Counted from the first letter of the stretch, positions 39,230-52,403 are shown. The stretch: 64,000 nt of DNA from Symbiodinium natans (GCA_905221605.1 CAJNDS010002512.1:1124360-1188359), one strand, 5' to 3'. The notes: a model not told the origin generated them from the letters alone. Made by a program: numbers and translations.

Positions 39230-40581
39230 GCTCTGAGAAGCCTTTACCTGAATAGGCACCCAGGCAGCCCAAGCATGCGAAAGCAATCAACTCGAATCTT
39301 CTGCGATCCTGCCACGTGCTTGTCATCTCTTTGCTGCACGTGCTGCTGCCTCGACCATTCAGCAGCTAAGTGATGCTTGTACTTTCTGAGGGTGGACAAG
39401 CGGAAGAAGGAAAGTGTGGGACTTGGCTTCTGTTTCAACGCAGCCTGTGTCGTGCCAGTAGAGCCCAATGTAATCATGAGTTCTGAGGCCCTCTGAGACC
39501 CTCTGAGGGTCTCAAAGTGGCCGATGCTCCCGAAAGCTCCCCAAGCACCGCCAAGCACCACCAAGCACCGCCGCACCAAAAAAAGTTGCAAATCAAGGCC
39601 AGGTTTTGCAGGGCGAGGACAGCATGGAGCCCAGATCGGAGTGACACGGACAAGGCAACGAAACCTGGCTTTCGTTGCTCCCTTCACTCACAGGTTTATA
39701 AAGAGCGTCTTCAAGGGAGCTACGCCTCTATCATCTTGACTGGCCCTTCATTCCTTGGTCATCTTTGAGACATGTTTGAAAGAATTCCAGACATTTGAGA
39801 AACGTTTGCTTGGTTTCAGAAGTCCCTGCCGCTTCCATTTAACAGGGAGTGGCTTGTTGCCGCAACTATTTGCTTGAGAACCCTAAAAGAACAAAAAAAC
39901 AATCATCCTTATATTCTCCTTATTACTTAAGCAATTAGTAAAATAGAGGGTCGGCCCAGGCTTGGATGACAGAGTCTGGCATCAGTGGGAGTGGACGGCC
40001 GGGGCCCAAACTCCTGAACTCACGTGTTCCCTGAAGAAGGGGCCCATAAAACCGATATACCCATGTGCAGATAACAGCAGCCGCCGCAAACGCTATTGAG
40101 GCTATAGACCCTTTAGGCCGTAAGGCTTAATGACCAGGAGTCGATCACAGGAGTTTGATGCCCCTGTGGCGAAATGAGCCCTCACCGCACCATGGACACA
40201 CCATGGAAGCCCAAAGCCCCAGTGTGCCCCAAGTATCATCCTAAACCGCGCCAGAAGTACATTCTTTCTGCCAGCGATCGACTCTTCCCGAGGCTGCTTC
40301 GGAACTCTACCCTGTGCTAAGCGGGGGCCTTTGCACCTGTGTCTCCATGCACCCAAGCCCCAAATCACCGAAAAGCCTAGATTTTGGCATTTCCGACTTG
40401 ACAGTTGCGCGCCGAGTAATCGTCGAGCGTATGTGCAAGCATTTCTGGAAAGGAAAGAGAGTGGGTAGGCGGCGTGTTTGTTTCTGTATTTTTGTGGGCT
40501 GCATCATGACCGAGCAGATGCTCAATCTCAAGACTACAGACCAGAGTCTCGAGTAAACCAGCACGCAACAGCCCAAATGGC
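39230..40581. other. no gene confirmed; possibly intronic
   Basis: A + frame near 40395-40460 (VARRVIVERMCKHFWKGKRV) could be a further exon of the same gene as 39161 and 40640. Confidence 0.35.
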
Positions 40582-40626
40582 AGCAGGTGAAGATCTGCGA
40601 GGCTGGCATTGACTTCTGGATCTCAG
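40582..40626 (+). CDS. candidate exon, unknown protein
   Basis: Reads VKICEAGIDFWISA after an AG|G acceptor at about 40580-40581. It lies just upstream of the next candidate in a different frame, so a very short intron or an error would be needed to join them. Confidence 0.3.
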
Positions 40627-40639
40627 CCAAGGGGTTGAC

Positions 40640-40762
40640 TTGAGGGATAGCACAATTGGAGAAGCTGTGCCCAAGAATGATGCAGGAGTCAGGGCCACCG
40701 TCCTGGCGGCAGTGGTTCCCCCAGAACTCGGTCTGACCCTCAAGAGGCTTCAGAAGGAATGG
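40640..40762 (+). CDS. candidate exon, unknown protein
   Basis: Reads LRDSTIGEAVPKNDAGVRAT, then VLAAVVPPELGLTLKRLQKE and W, with good codon bias. It could begin upstream or at the internal AG|GAGTCAG. The frame ends TGA at 40778. Coding looks likely; no family is recognised. Confidence 0.45.
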
Positions 40763-43499
40763 CAGACTTCATGGATTTGATCGCAGTATATCGGGCACAA
40801 TGGCGAATTGCAGCGAGCACGGTAAAGCTGGCTTAGGTTCAATGACCTATCCATATCAGTCACATTATCCAATTCCCTGCTTGGCGGTTAAGGGTGTTGA
40901 GTTTGGAGTTTCAGGATGTCGGGGCAAACGGTTCTGCTTGCCTTTAGACTAAACAGTTAAGTCCTAGTGCTCATGATGGACCTGATTTTGCCGGGCCATG
41001 GCTCTTCTTGAAACTTGCACGTGTGAGCAGACAGATGGGTTTGACGTCGGGGTATCTGGCGCCTATCGTAAGGTCCTGGTCAGGCATCAACAAGAAACCT
41101 TCCCCCCCTTGGCACCAAACGAATTTGTCCGTCTTCTCCCCCCGCGTAAAGAACACTGGCAGCTGCAGAGAAGCTCAGACAACGGTCGTTTCTTGGATAC
41201 GTCATCAGGGCTCCAAGCTTTGCTTTCTCTCGGGCATCCAATGTCAGTCGAGTGAGAAGCACCCTCATCGAACTCATGCTCTGTTTCAGATTGAACGAAA
41301 CTAGGAGGAACTAGGAGTTAGGAGCATCCTTCAATCTCAATACGCAGAGGAGCTGTCGAAGTTCTTTAAAATCAAGATTAAAAGATTTTCTCCGTTTGCA
41401 GGAATGTGGGATGAAACATTGAGAAGTCCCACCTAGCTGGGGTCACGGCAGCCAAGATCAGCCAAGGAAACTAGGAACCTCCTAAGTACCTCTCAGCACT
41501 TGTCCAAACCTCTGAAAGCCTCATGAGCTGGACGGTCGCACTTGCTCTGTGCTCTGTCGAAATGACCCTTAGGACAGTACAGCACTTTTCGAGCTTTGAA
41601 ACTTGAAAGCTTTGAAGTGTTGTTCTGTCCCTACAGCCGTCACACCGTAGCACACTGGAGGCCTTGAAGAATGCTACTGTCCGCAGCAAAAATTGCTGTC
41701 GAAAGCAAGACTCCGAAGGCAGTACAGCACTCTTGCATCTTGGTGGCCCTGAATTGCTGGACAGTCCTTAAAGCCTGCTCCGTCAAAAGCAAAATTGCAA
41801 GGACAGTGCAGCACTGACCGTCCCTTAAGCTTGCTCTCTCGAAGGGAGAAATTTTGGGGGTCAGCACAGCACTTGTGCAGAAGGTTTTGTAGTGTGGAAG
41901 CTTCAAAGTGTGTGGGCTGCCCTTGGTCCCTGTGACACCTGTGTTTCAGAGGCCTACAGCAATTGGAGCCCTGAAGCTTCCTCAAAAAGCAGGTTGTTGA
42001 AGATTTGTCGTGGAGCTTCACGCTTATGAGCTTCCGGAGCAAAATGCTAGGGACAGCGCAATGGGACGCCACAGCTTTTGCAGCGGTGTAGCACAAGTCT
42101 TGAGGCACAAGCCTCCAGCATGAATATACTGTGCTTGAAGCAGCTTCCAAACATGCGCCGCCCTCCGACCACCTTCAGTAGCTGCGAGACAGGTGTAGAA
42201 GAGTGTTTATCTCAAAGAAGCGGGCGTCGATGTTTGATGGGGGGGAGAGACACCATGTAGATGCGTGACTGGAACGCCCCAGCGTGATTCCTTGCCGCTT
42301 CGGGTTCTTTTGTGCCATGTCTGCAGATGTCACATAGGTCCGACTCAAGGAGTATCACTTTGCAAGAACGGCTTTTGCACCGTGCACGACAAACAGAAAA
42401 GTGCCTTCCTGTACCAATTGTCCCGGCCACTAGATCACACTCACATCGTCGATGCACATCCTTCTTGCCGCAGAGAGGTTTCGACATCGTCGCGTGTAAG
42501 AGCGGCGGCTTCATCATCCGGACTCAGGGCCGCTTGGCGAGTACATTTCACGCACGTTGTGCGTTTGCATCGAGCTGTTCTGGACTTACCAGAAGGGCAT
42601 GGGCAGTTGAAAGCCTTTGGATGGCTGAAGAGATGCGGGAAGACCCGGAGCATCAAGTCCTGAATGGTTCCAAGCCCCACAAACAGCGAAGCGAGAGGGA
42701 CGGAGTGAGTGTGAGTGAGGCAAGGGTAGGAAGCCCGGGATGCAAAACTGTAAACTCTCCTGAAACAGAGTCCTGGCTGGGCAGGTGCTGGATGTGCGAT
42801 ATGCAGTCTCTGTCAAACTGCACGGTCGAAAGAAGACCCAGATACTTGCAATACTTGTAAGTCCTCCTGCAGATTAAGATCACAACCCCTGCGAATATGC
42901 TGGCAAGGATGCGAGAGATATATTGTTTTAGGTCATGTAGGCTTGCTACTGGTGACCCGGATTCTCAGCAGACGGGCCCTTGTCCATTGAAACCTCAGCC
43001 CAGGGAGCCATGGTTTGAAACCCGCGCGAGTCGAATGGCTAAGATAGCCCACAGCCCGAGACTCTCCCAAAGGGTCCGCAGCACAACTCCTGAGGCAAAG
43101 CCCTGCCTGGCAGCTGTTTCTCACGGCTGAAGAGACCAGGGGGTGAGAATTTCGGAGTTTAGGCGGCTCAGGTGTAACTCTGACTTAGACTTAGTGCTTG
43201 TTGGGACAAAAGGTTCCTAAGCCCTGAAAATGGGTTGCCGTGAGCCACCCCGAAAGGGGTAAACGGCAAAGGCAAGGTCTCGAAGAACGGGGCCTGGTAT
43301 CACGTGGGCCTCAGGCGATGGCAAGACAAGAAGGGTTTCAGGAGTCCGGACAGGGGGAACCTTAAGGTATTTGATAGGGGCCTCAAGCCAGATCAAGATT
43401 GTTTGGCGTTGAAAAGAGGCAGGAGGGCTGTGCGGAATCTGCAGTGCTTTCTTTTGTGAGCGTTCTGCCAAAAGGATAGCATGCGCACCGTGCGTGCAG
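40763..43499. other. no gene confirmed; includes a diverged repeat field
   Basis: Several + frames (40998-41255, 42265-42860) have no domain. The main visible feature is the repeat field at 41556-42075. Confidence 0.4.
41556..42075. repeat. diverged repeats around CAGYRCAGCAC
   Basis: The phrase GGACAGTACAGCAC and variants (GGCAGTACAGCAC, GGACAGTGCAGCAC, GTCAGCACAGCAC, GGACAGCGCAATG) recurs five times, usually after an A-rich GCAAAATTGC-like phrase. Spacing is irregular (about 55-190 bp). Confidence 0.65.
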
Positions 43500-43610
43500 A
43501 TTCAAATAGACCTTGCGCTTGAAGAACCCTACATGTTTCGGCTCGGGGACCGTTCATGGAGAGCCGCCTCGGATGCTAGTGCCGTTGTCGATTCAAAGGG
43601 TTTCGGGGAC
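43500..43610 (+). CDS. candidate exon, unknown protein
   Basis: After AG at 43498-43499 it reads IQIDLALEEPYMFRLGDRSW then RAASDASAVVDSKGFGD, and stops at 43611. A GT or GA donor near 43584-43590 is also possible. Composition and codon bias are convincing for coding; the family is not recognised. Confidence 0.45.
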
Positions 43611-43613
43611 TAA

Positions 43614-46600
43614 GAACTTACAAAGGATGCTTCTGATGCCTTGCCTGTATCCACTGCGGCCCGCACATGCCCTCGCAGTTGCAATTGTGCATATTTGTGC
43701 TTGAGGCGCCAAAATGGTGTTCGCTTACTACAGGGCGCCAGATGAAGCAGGATTGGACACTGAAGCCCCTCTGAAAATCGTTAGCCGCTAGCCAGCCAGC
43801 CCGAATGACCATGGTGGCAATACATTCTTCACAGTTTGCATGCGCAAGCCCTCTAAGGAGTTCTACTCCGTTTCTTCCAACAGACGTTCTTAGTGTCGTT
43901 TCTTCTGCGGCTCGGGTCTCTCGGCGTGTTCCATCTGATATACTCTCCAAGTCAACCGTGACGATCTAAGCATGATTCATGCGGCTTGTGTGCGCTTACA
44001 GCATTCTTGCTATGTTCATTCGGGGAAGTATTGCTGCTCACTCTTACGGTGGAGGCAAAGTGCACACACCTATGCCCGCCACAGATCAGCCCTGAATGCT
44101 TCCGTGGTGTTTGTTGGTACTGAGAGGTCTTTGTAAGCTCCGCACCGGTTTAATAAAGGCTTGATGCGTGGGTTAGTGAATGAAGTCCAGGGGCCGATGC
44201 CAGCGTTTGTGCTACCGCGGTACCACAATGAAAGAGAAGTCTATAAAGTCTCCAGCAGGTTGATGGCACCCTCGCATCTGCTTAGCTGCACGAGCTGCAG
44301 CTAGAGCACGTTAGAGCCCAACAAGCTTGTTGAAAGTCACCTACTTGAGACTGGAACTAGTGGCTAAGGCAGAGGTGATTCTGGAGTGTGCCGCCACCTC
44401 AGTGACTTTTCGCTGTGTTTTGGGATTGGGAGAGGACCACGTTCTTTGGGTTTGCCACTGCCGAATGGCGGGTCTGCCTGAAGCGCGAAGGAGTTTTGAG
44501 AAGCCTTGTGGTCTTTGCGCTTTTGGGTTGATGACGAAACTCTGAGAATCAGAAGCAATATCTGGACACTTTCCTGGAGATCTCTAGCTCTAGGCTTCCA
44601 TCATTCCCATGAGAATGCGTGCTCAGAGCAGTTTGGCTGTTCACGAGCTGTTGCCAATGGCTCCAAGAGTGCTACAAGCTCAGATATCACACTGACAATT
44701 TGTTGGACTCAGTGAAGGATAGTGAAGGATGCAGGATGCAGTTCTGTTCACATGCAGAAACATGCAGAAAAATGTGTTTTCAGACCCTGCCCTGCAAACC
44801 GCTTGCTTCGGCTTGGCACTGGGCACCACACACAGTGCCTGAGCAAAGGTCAGTTGGGTCTAGGCACCCCGCTACTGTCATACTAGCACAATACTTTTAG
44901 GAACAAGGTGCAATCTAAGGTCGACTCTCAGACCCTGGCTTGCCTTTTGAGTTTCGATGGTTTAGCCATGAGTGCTGTTGGACTGGACGTCGGCTGTCGC
45001 TCTTCTTTGTGGCCCCCTGGCTGTTGGACGTGGGTCCTAAAGAACGTGCATTTTGGGTTCCTTTCCTTGTTCCAGGGAGGGGAAGGGGGGCCGGGAAAGG
45101 GCGGTTTGTCCTAGAGTCTCTTATCCTATTGCGCCTCGTCACCAAGTGCTTTTTATGGGAGGGGCCAGGAACAGATTTGTTGTCGCTCCCACAACCCTAA
45201 GCTCCTGACACCACCGAACAACTTCTTGCCTTACGGATGCGATACTAGACAATCTTCGATCAGCAAAACCCTTCGGCCTCGAGATCCCAAGGGAGAAACC
45301 TTAAACTCGACTTCCAGAACAACGTGTTTTTCCTGGGAGACGATTTTGGACCCGGGAATGAACCCCGCACCTGAGGTGAACCCCACACCCGAGGGTGCAT
45401 TTTGCTTCAGCAGGTTTGGGGTTCTGGTTGTTGGTTCGAGGCTTGGCCGAGGAGATGCAAAAGCTTTTCCAAGTTGTTGCTGCTACCTGCCTGTTTTCTC
45501 AAGGTTGGCTCTGGCAGTCATTCCAAGCGCTTTCGTGGCGGCGCTGCGTCCTCGTGATGTTCAGCAATAACAGGTTCATTTTGTGTTGACAACGATTTTC
45601 GGCTATTCTCTCGATAGGCAGCATAAGCCAGTTTTTGCGGGAATACTTGGCTGGAGGAGCCTTTGGGCTTTGCGGAATTGGACTGTCTAAACAAGAGGTT
45701 TTAGGCGAGCCGTGGGGTCAGCTCCCGACGGTGAAAAACTCGGACTGTACAGGTATGACAAGCCTCCATGCTCAGCTGGAGAGCGCCTGGCCTGTGCATT
45801 GTTTTCTTGAATTTCGGGGTTTGCCTCGTGTTGGGGCTCAGAGCTTTGATAGCACGAATAATACACCAAGAAACCTCAAGTACTTGATTGGGTTCCAAAG
45901 CCCCATGCCCTGAAGGCATCAAGGTACCTGTGCTACATGTGTCTTCTGAGCTTTGTGCGATTGATACTGTATCAGTGGATGAACACACGGGAAATATCAC
46001 GTGGGCGCCTTTGGAGATTCACTTCTTCGGACACGCAATTTCTCGGCAGTGGAGCATTTGCAGCCAGAACGATTTACGATGCACTGCAACATGTAGACGA
46101 CTACAGGGCCCAAGAACTCCGTACCGTGGAAGCATGCGTGCGTTATTCGATTTAGGCTCATGTTTGTCCTGTTGCGACTTTGGTGGCAAGGACACTTGGC
46201 ACATTCCGTGGAAGGTCGCTTTGCGTCAGTGGCTTCTGTGCTGAAGCATGACATGTCTGCACGAGGGTTCACCGGATGAGTTTCTGCCCTTTTTTTCAGG
46301 GGTGGCGAGGTTGGGGGGGGGGGTTCGGAACGCTGCAGGGACAAGAGTCGGGTATGGAAGCAGCTGCAGAAAGTACGGCGGAAGCCTGTGACGAATGTGC
46401 ATTGGGTTTAACACTATCGGTGCTCATCGGATCCCGTCTTTGCATCCCTCTAGCTTTAACAGATGTTCAAACAGATCCACGAGTCGTGTGCCAATGTCAG
46501 CTGAGATTGCACCGCGGAATCCGCAGACGCATCCGCCGAATGCCCCAAGGAGAAGCCAAAGGACGGGCAAGGATTCAGGGCATCACTAAAGTTTCTAAAG

Positions 46601-49600
46601 TTTCTGTTAAATGACAAAGCTTGCGACCAATAGCCGAGCTCATCGCTGGAGTTGCTGAAAGCACGCGGGGCAGAGCGCGAAATCAGCTCCGAAGAGAGAG
46701 TATCGCCGAGTATCCCTGGTGTGCCCAGCCCCTGAGAATCCTACAGAGAGTAGCGGCAATTATCCCGAGAGTGCACACCCCGGCACAGTATCAATGGAGT
46801 TCCCAACCTTCAAACCCAGAAGAAACCTTTCATAACCCATCATACGAGCATTGTGTTTGCGAATGAAGGGGGGCGGCCGCTACGCACCCCCTCCCAAGGC
46901 CCTCGCTCCATTAAGCCACACAAACTTGTTTCAAAAACTGGCGTGCCATCAATGGACATATTTCTTCCAAACAAACAACATCCTTTCCAAACTCATACGA
47001 GCATTGTGTTTGAAAAAGGTGGAGGCACCCCACGCCACCCCGGAAGTTTTCGGCTTCGGCAGTTTTAAGCCGAGCAAACTGGCTTCAGAAAAAATTGGGG
47101 TGGGGGGACAGGGGGGGGGGGCCTGGGTGGGCAACCCCCGCCGATTCTTTAAGCTGGGCGAACCTTTCTGACCTTGCTGCTCTAAAACTTTCCGACGGAA
47201 CGGTTGAAGGTGTCAGAACGCACAATACACAACATATTCAATCGCTTGGAAGCCTAATACAAAACACACGAACCAAATAACAAATATCCGTATTCAAGAT
47301 ACCATGTCTAAGCACCTTTTGATTTGCAGAATTTTGGGTTTAGGGTCCGTGCGAGCATGATGTTTGGGCAAAGGAATGCATTTCTGTGTCACGGGCTTTG
47401 CTTGTCTTCGAGTTATTGCCTGTTACAGAGCACCGACTCGGCAGATAGAGGTGGGGTCGATGACGAGGGGGGGGTGGGTGAGGAAGCCCATATCGTTCGC
47501 AAGCCTCTAAACAGCCAAACGCCCAAATGATTCCAGGCAAGGCATGCGGAACTACAGACATCATAATTGCATACCCGGCCTGGTAGAGCTTGGAGGATAC
47601 GTTTGGCAAGCCAGCATGCTTCCTGGTGCCTGCACCAACGGGAGATACCAGTCATCCGGACATGTGACTTGGGCTGCGTTGGTGTCAAGGGCTCGTGAAT
47701 TTGGAGTCGGCTGCTTTGAGGCATTGTGTTCAGGGATGCACATTGTAGGTCCTAGTGGCTCGGCCCTGGGCCAGAAGCGGCACCTCAATTTCAGCAACAA
47801 CGGCCTCCGCAATCGCGATGCAAGAACAAACGGCATACAGGCGAAGCGTTCCCCTTTCTTGAAGAGGTTACATCGAAGACAGGGACAGACGAGACGCCAG
47901 ACTGTCTGATGCCGCGCTCCAGAGTCCATACAGGGTCAGCGTCCCCAGAAAGGCCCTTGAGAGCAGAAAGGAGGTTCATGGAGGCCTCGGCAGATTGGTA
48001 ACCCAACCCACGTATCTTGACATTCAGCAGCTGCACAACTTAATATATTGGGTAAGTTGTTGAACAGCCGTAGAAGTGCCATGACGAAGATGAAGAAGGA
48101 GGTAGTGGAGTTCTGTGACGTACAGAGAGTTCGGATCCTCGGGTTCCTTATTGGGGTTGCATTTTCAGGGCGCTGATATGCGAGAGGCATGTTGAGGGGC
48201 AGTGCATGCACACCGTCACAATGCAATGACTCATCCCATCAAGGTCTGAATAGTTGTTGGAGAAGAGTGAGGATACCTTCCGGACAACTTCCTAGCCGAA
48301 AAGAATGCAGATCGACCAGCCGTCAGGCGCAAACGCTATTGTGGACTTGAGTGCAGAGGAGACAGCTACTGCCACGAACTGAGCCTTTCTAACAAGTCAG
48401 ATGATATGACATGCTGAAGTTCGGGGATCCCAGTCTTTCAAGTCCTGAAAGGTCACTAACCGACATGAACCTGCACAGCAGGGGCAGAAGCTCCTGATAC
48501 AATGAGTTGAAGGCATTCAACACGATGCTTCCAGCTGCAGGCCAGAATTCAACGAGGGCTGGTTCAGCTCTACCATTTCAGCCAAGCATCGTGAATCGAA
48601 GCCGCTGCTAGTCCACATTAGGTCCCTCCGGAAGCAAGTGCACCTTCATCGACGTGCGCCCCGACAGCACCCAGGTTTCGGGCATGAACGAAGCGTTGAG
48701 AGCAGGCAGCTGTCAAGACCAAAACCTGGAATCCACAGCATCCGGGAATTCTCACAGACCCTTCACCCTTATCAGACTTCTTGTACTTGTTCGGGTTGGG
48801 ATTCTCTCGCACGGGAACCGAGAGGGCAAGGGTTTTCGACGTTTGTCTCAAAGCTGTCACGAACATATAATAATCGACAAGTAAAACTGCAGCCATTGTG
48901 CGAAGCACCTCTGAGGAGTTCGGAAATCGACCAGTATGGTGAGGTCAACCCCCTGGCGCGGAATTACCCGCACTTGATCTCAGCAAGATGGCCGCAATGG
49001 GTTATGCGAGTATGAACTTGTAGGTTCGTCGATTTTTGTCACGGGAAGAAGTTGCAGGTTCCGAAGTATGGAGATGCAGAGTTTAATTAACAGCATGTAA
49101 GGGCCTTCTCCGACTGCAGATGGGCATGACCATGCATGTGCAGTACCTTATACGCTCCACGTCGCACAGCTGTAGTCGCACTAGTCATTTCAGAATTGGC
49201 ACGCCATGTGCTGGGCAGGCAAGGGACAACGCACAATCAAGCTTTGCTCAGCGACCCAAAACCAACAGCTACAACACAGCTTGCAAACAACTAGGTAGCA
49301 GCAATCATACCCCATCCCAGGACGATTTGCTGACTGGGGCATCTTGAATGCGAGCTAATGCGGTCATTCATGTCTGGTGGTTTGAAGTGCGAACTTGTGC
49401 TCATCCATCCATTTTGGTGAGCATGCGTTAACTGCGACCTTTGTAAGCTCGGGTAAAGAAGAAGTACTTGTGCGTAGAACAATGAATATTGCATTTCGAC
49501 TCAGACGTGAGCCTTTGTAGCGCCCAGGGTCAGGGCCGGGAAGTGGTCCAAAATGCTTACAGTACCGAGTTTGGGGTTTGCGGCCTGGGTACAAAGTACG

Positions 49601-49770
49601 GTTCAGAGTTTAGTGGTATGAAACTGCGACTGTGTCACATTGCTTTTCTGTCGCACCTTGCGCAGGCCTTTTTGGCTCAACATGGTAAGTGGGTCACACA
49701 AAATGGGGTGTTAAATGCCTGGACGGTTTGGGCTGACATCTCTTGACAAGTCCCAAAAGCCTAGTGTTGT
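43614..49770. other. no gene confirmed
   Basis: Contains G-rich runs at 46313-46323 and 47103-47120 and a 20-bp direct repeat. Two overlapping + frames at 45937-46155 (one with RTIYDALQHVDDYRAQELRT) and one at 46276-46614 may include exons, but nothing is recognised. Confidence 0.4.
46840..47012 (+). repeat. 20-bp exact direct repeat, 153 bp apart
   Basis: TCATACGAGCATTGTGTTTG at 46840-46859 and 46993-47012. Each copy is followed within about 15 bases by a G-rich stretch, so this may be two units of a longer diverged repeat. Confidence 0.9.
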
Positions 49771-49925
49771 GTGCGCTGGGGGTTGCGGTCGCTGCCAGAA
49801 CTTCGCCCGCGCCAGTGCCATGGCCATGCACCGCAAGCGCAGTTTGGAGCCTTATGCTGCATCCAGCTGTGTCCTGGAACTGGCCCAAGCACTCCGTATC
49901 CCCCAAGAGCGCTCAAACCCGAAAA
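49771..49925 (+). CDS. candidate GC-rich coding segment, unknown
   Basis: Reads CAGGCGRCQNFARASAMAMH, then RKRSLEPYAASSCVLELAQA and LRIPQERS, with strong G/C third positions and a CxxxCxxC cluster. A second open frame exists over the same bases, so the frame is not certain. No family is recognised. Confidence 0.35.
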
Positions 49926-52403
49926 CGCCCCAAACTGTTATGACGCGAGGAGACGAGGTGAACTGAACAAGTTTGCAGGTAAGATTGCTTTCCATATCCC
50001 CCTGCCCATATAGATTTGTTATCCCAATTCTCGATCCGACACACACCAAATCTGACTTGGCGAGTTCGAAAGCCGCGTTTCCGTCCTGGCTCGGGTATAT
50101 CATGCTAGGTGTAGGATGTGCAGGCTGTGACTCCTGGAGTCCATATTGTAGTTTCTTGTAGGCTTTTATAAAGTTTGGAGATTCAAGGGTTTGGAATACA
50201 TCAGGGCTCGCGCCCCTGCCTATGTATGCAAACTTATACCCAAGACTGGACCCCACGAGGTTTCACCTCAACGTCCGGATGATAGATCCCATTTGGAGGA
50301 GCCAACGGTTCCCCCCACGTAATTCTTGCACTGCTTCCTTTAGCGCTGCTCCAACAACCCAGACTTCTGCAACTCAACATTACAAGCTTCAGTCCAGGGG
50401 GTGCAAATGCAGCCGTCGACTTCATCTGCCAGGCTTCCTGCATGTCCGAGCACGGGGATCTCTGCTAGGTGCCTGAGTTGTCTATGTTGTCTAGACGGTT
50501 GGGGGTTTCCTTTTGCATGGCCAGCTTGGAGCTCTGAAGCACTCTGAAGCCCCACAGACAAGCAGCAGGCAGTTGCTTCTCACCGCGAGCACTGCCTCGA
50601 AGGCTGGGTTGCAAAATCTCGGGCCCAAAGAAATTGGATTCTCAACCCTAAGACCTGTGCCCTGAACGTCTGAGCTGCAAACGAGCAAGCCTAAACCCTA
50701 ACCAGAAGATCTTCGGGGCATGATGTTCGTGCGTACGTGCGTACGTGCGTACGTGCGTGTGCGTGTATGAGCACAATACCAACAAGATGCATTGTGATGA
50801 ACGCAACAACAATGCCGAATGGCATTGGCTCAAGACTGGTGACAGCACTGGCTTGGCAGCACAGAGGATTGACTGCTGTGTTGAGTGTTGGGGAAAGGGA
50901 CCTCGGTCGGTTCTGAGCGTTGGAATTGTGTCGTCGAATTTTGCACTTCCGGTCTCCTGGACCTTCGCTCCCCCGGTCCATCGTTGGTCTGTTTCTCTTA
51001 AAACAACCATCGCCAGCTAAGTATGGTGATCATGATGAAGTATTGTTTACTCATCACTCATGACTAAGTACTACATATAAGAAAATGCAAGGAATGTATG
51101 AAATACTTTCTACTCAATTTGACATTGCCAATTGCTACCTTAACTAGACAAATGGGCAGTTCACACGTCCTTTTCCAATCGCATGTTTTGGATAGCTCTT
51201 GGGTCCAGATCGAGAAATCTGTGAGTGCACGTTTGCGCTGCCAACTTTGCGGTCGGGTTCTTACCATGAGCGTTCTTACCATCAGCGTTCTTGGCAGGGC
51301 GGCTGGGGCGGAGAATTGTCCGAGCATGTTGAAAAAACTCAAAATTTGAGCAACACCTCGCCCAAAACATGCATTTTGCTCGCCGCTTGTTTTGCTTAAA
51401 GCCTGCCTTATGTCGCCCATGGGTGCGTAGTGGGTGTGTAGTGTATATAGGGTACTAGGGTATTAGTGTTTTCAGGGTATATGTCCTGGAACAGAGCAGC
51501 TTTAATCAGATAGAGGACTATCCTCAAACTATTCGCTGCGGATCTTCAAGGTCAAGCTGGTTGATGCAGCCTTTCACCCGCCTCCTTCTTTTGGGTTTAG
51601 GCCCGAACCCGTGTTCAAGATACCGGTGTTGTCTTTGCCTGTCAAGGCCCTGCTTAGCAGCTGCAATGACTGGCGCTTCAATTTGTGAGCCTGCCTTTGC
51701 CTTTCGGTTTTGGCTCGTGCCCGTGTTTTAAGGTTCCCGTGTAAAAGCGACCCGTGTTTTCACCCTGCCTGTCCAGGCCCTGCCAAGCAGTCCCGTTGCA
51801 TTCTGCAACAAGCAAACCGTTTTGCTTCCCTGCTGCTCCACAGCAGCAGCATTAGCAGTTGCCGCGAAAGCGGCCCGAACTCTGCAGCAAGCCGCCCTTT
51901 GGGCCAAGGCTACTGCAGACCAAGCATACACACACACAGACACACATTTCAGGGTATATGGGTGGTGTGTGGTGGCGGCGTGTAGCGGTGTGAGATGGTG
52001 TGCGATGGAGTGTGGAGTGTGGTGGGGCGTGATGACTGTGTGGTGGTGGCCTGTGGTATTGATGGTGTTTGGTCTGATGACGTATGTCGTGTGGTAGTAC
52101 TGACGGTGGGTGGTGCTGTTTGGCATGAAGGACAGATGGAAAAGAAGAGGAATTGGAGGGGGAAACCCGGCGGGTGGGGGGCTGTCCTCATGTTGAGGCC
52201 TTTAGGTTTGATCGTAGCAAAATGTCGGAGTTTTGAGCTGAGCGCGAGGTTCCCAAATGTACTTCTATTTATGATGTTTATATGTATTTGTTTGTCTACA
52301 TAATGTAAATAGAAACATGCATATAAGTCTAAATAAATGCAAATATTATTTTAAGGGGCTGCGCCCATGGGCGGGCAGCGCACGCAGAAGCCCGGGGCGA
52401 GCA
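49926..52403. other. no gene confirmed
   Basis: Contains a GTAC/GCGT microsatellite at 50727-50768, a spliced-leader-like string at 50823-50834 and TG-rich DNA at 51945-52100. No domain is seen. Confidence 0.4.
50727..50768 (+). repeat. (GTGCGTAC)n microsatellite
   Basis: Three GTGCGTAC-type units followed by GTGTGC. Confidence 0.95.

Noticed and set aside
41080-41277. WD40-like string on the minus strand (VLYAGGEDGQIRLV)
   Set aside because: Only one partial blade-like match, no GH...WD pairing and no neighbouring blades; taken as coincidence.
42312-42860. 182-codon plus-strand frame
   Set aside because: Overlaps another long frame (42265-42663), Ser/Arg-rich, with no domain or consistent codon bias.
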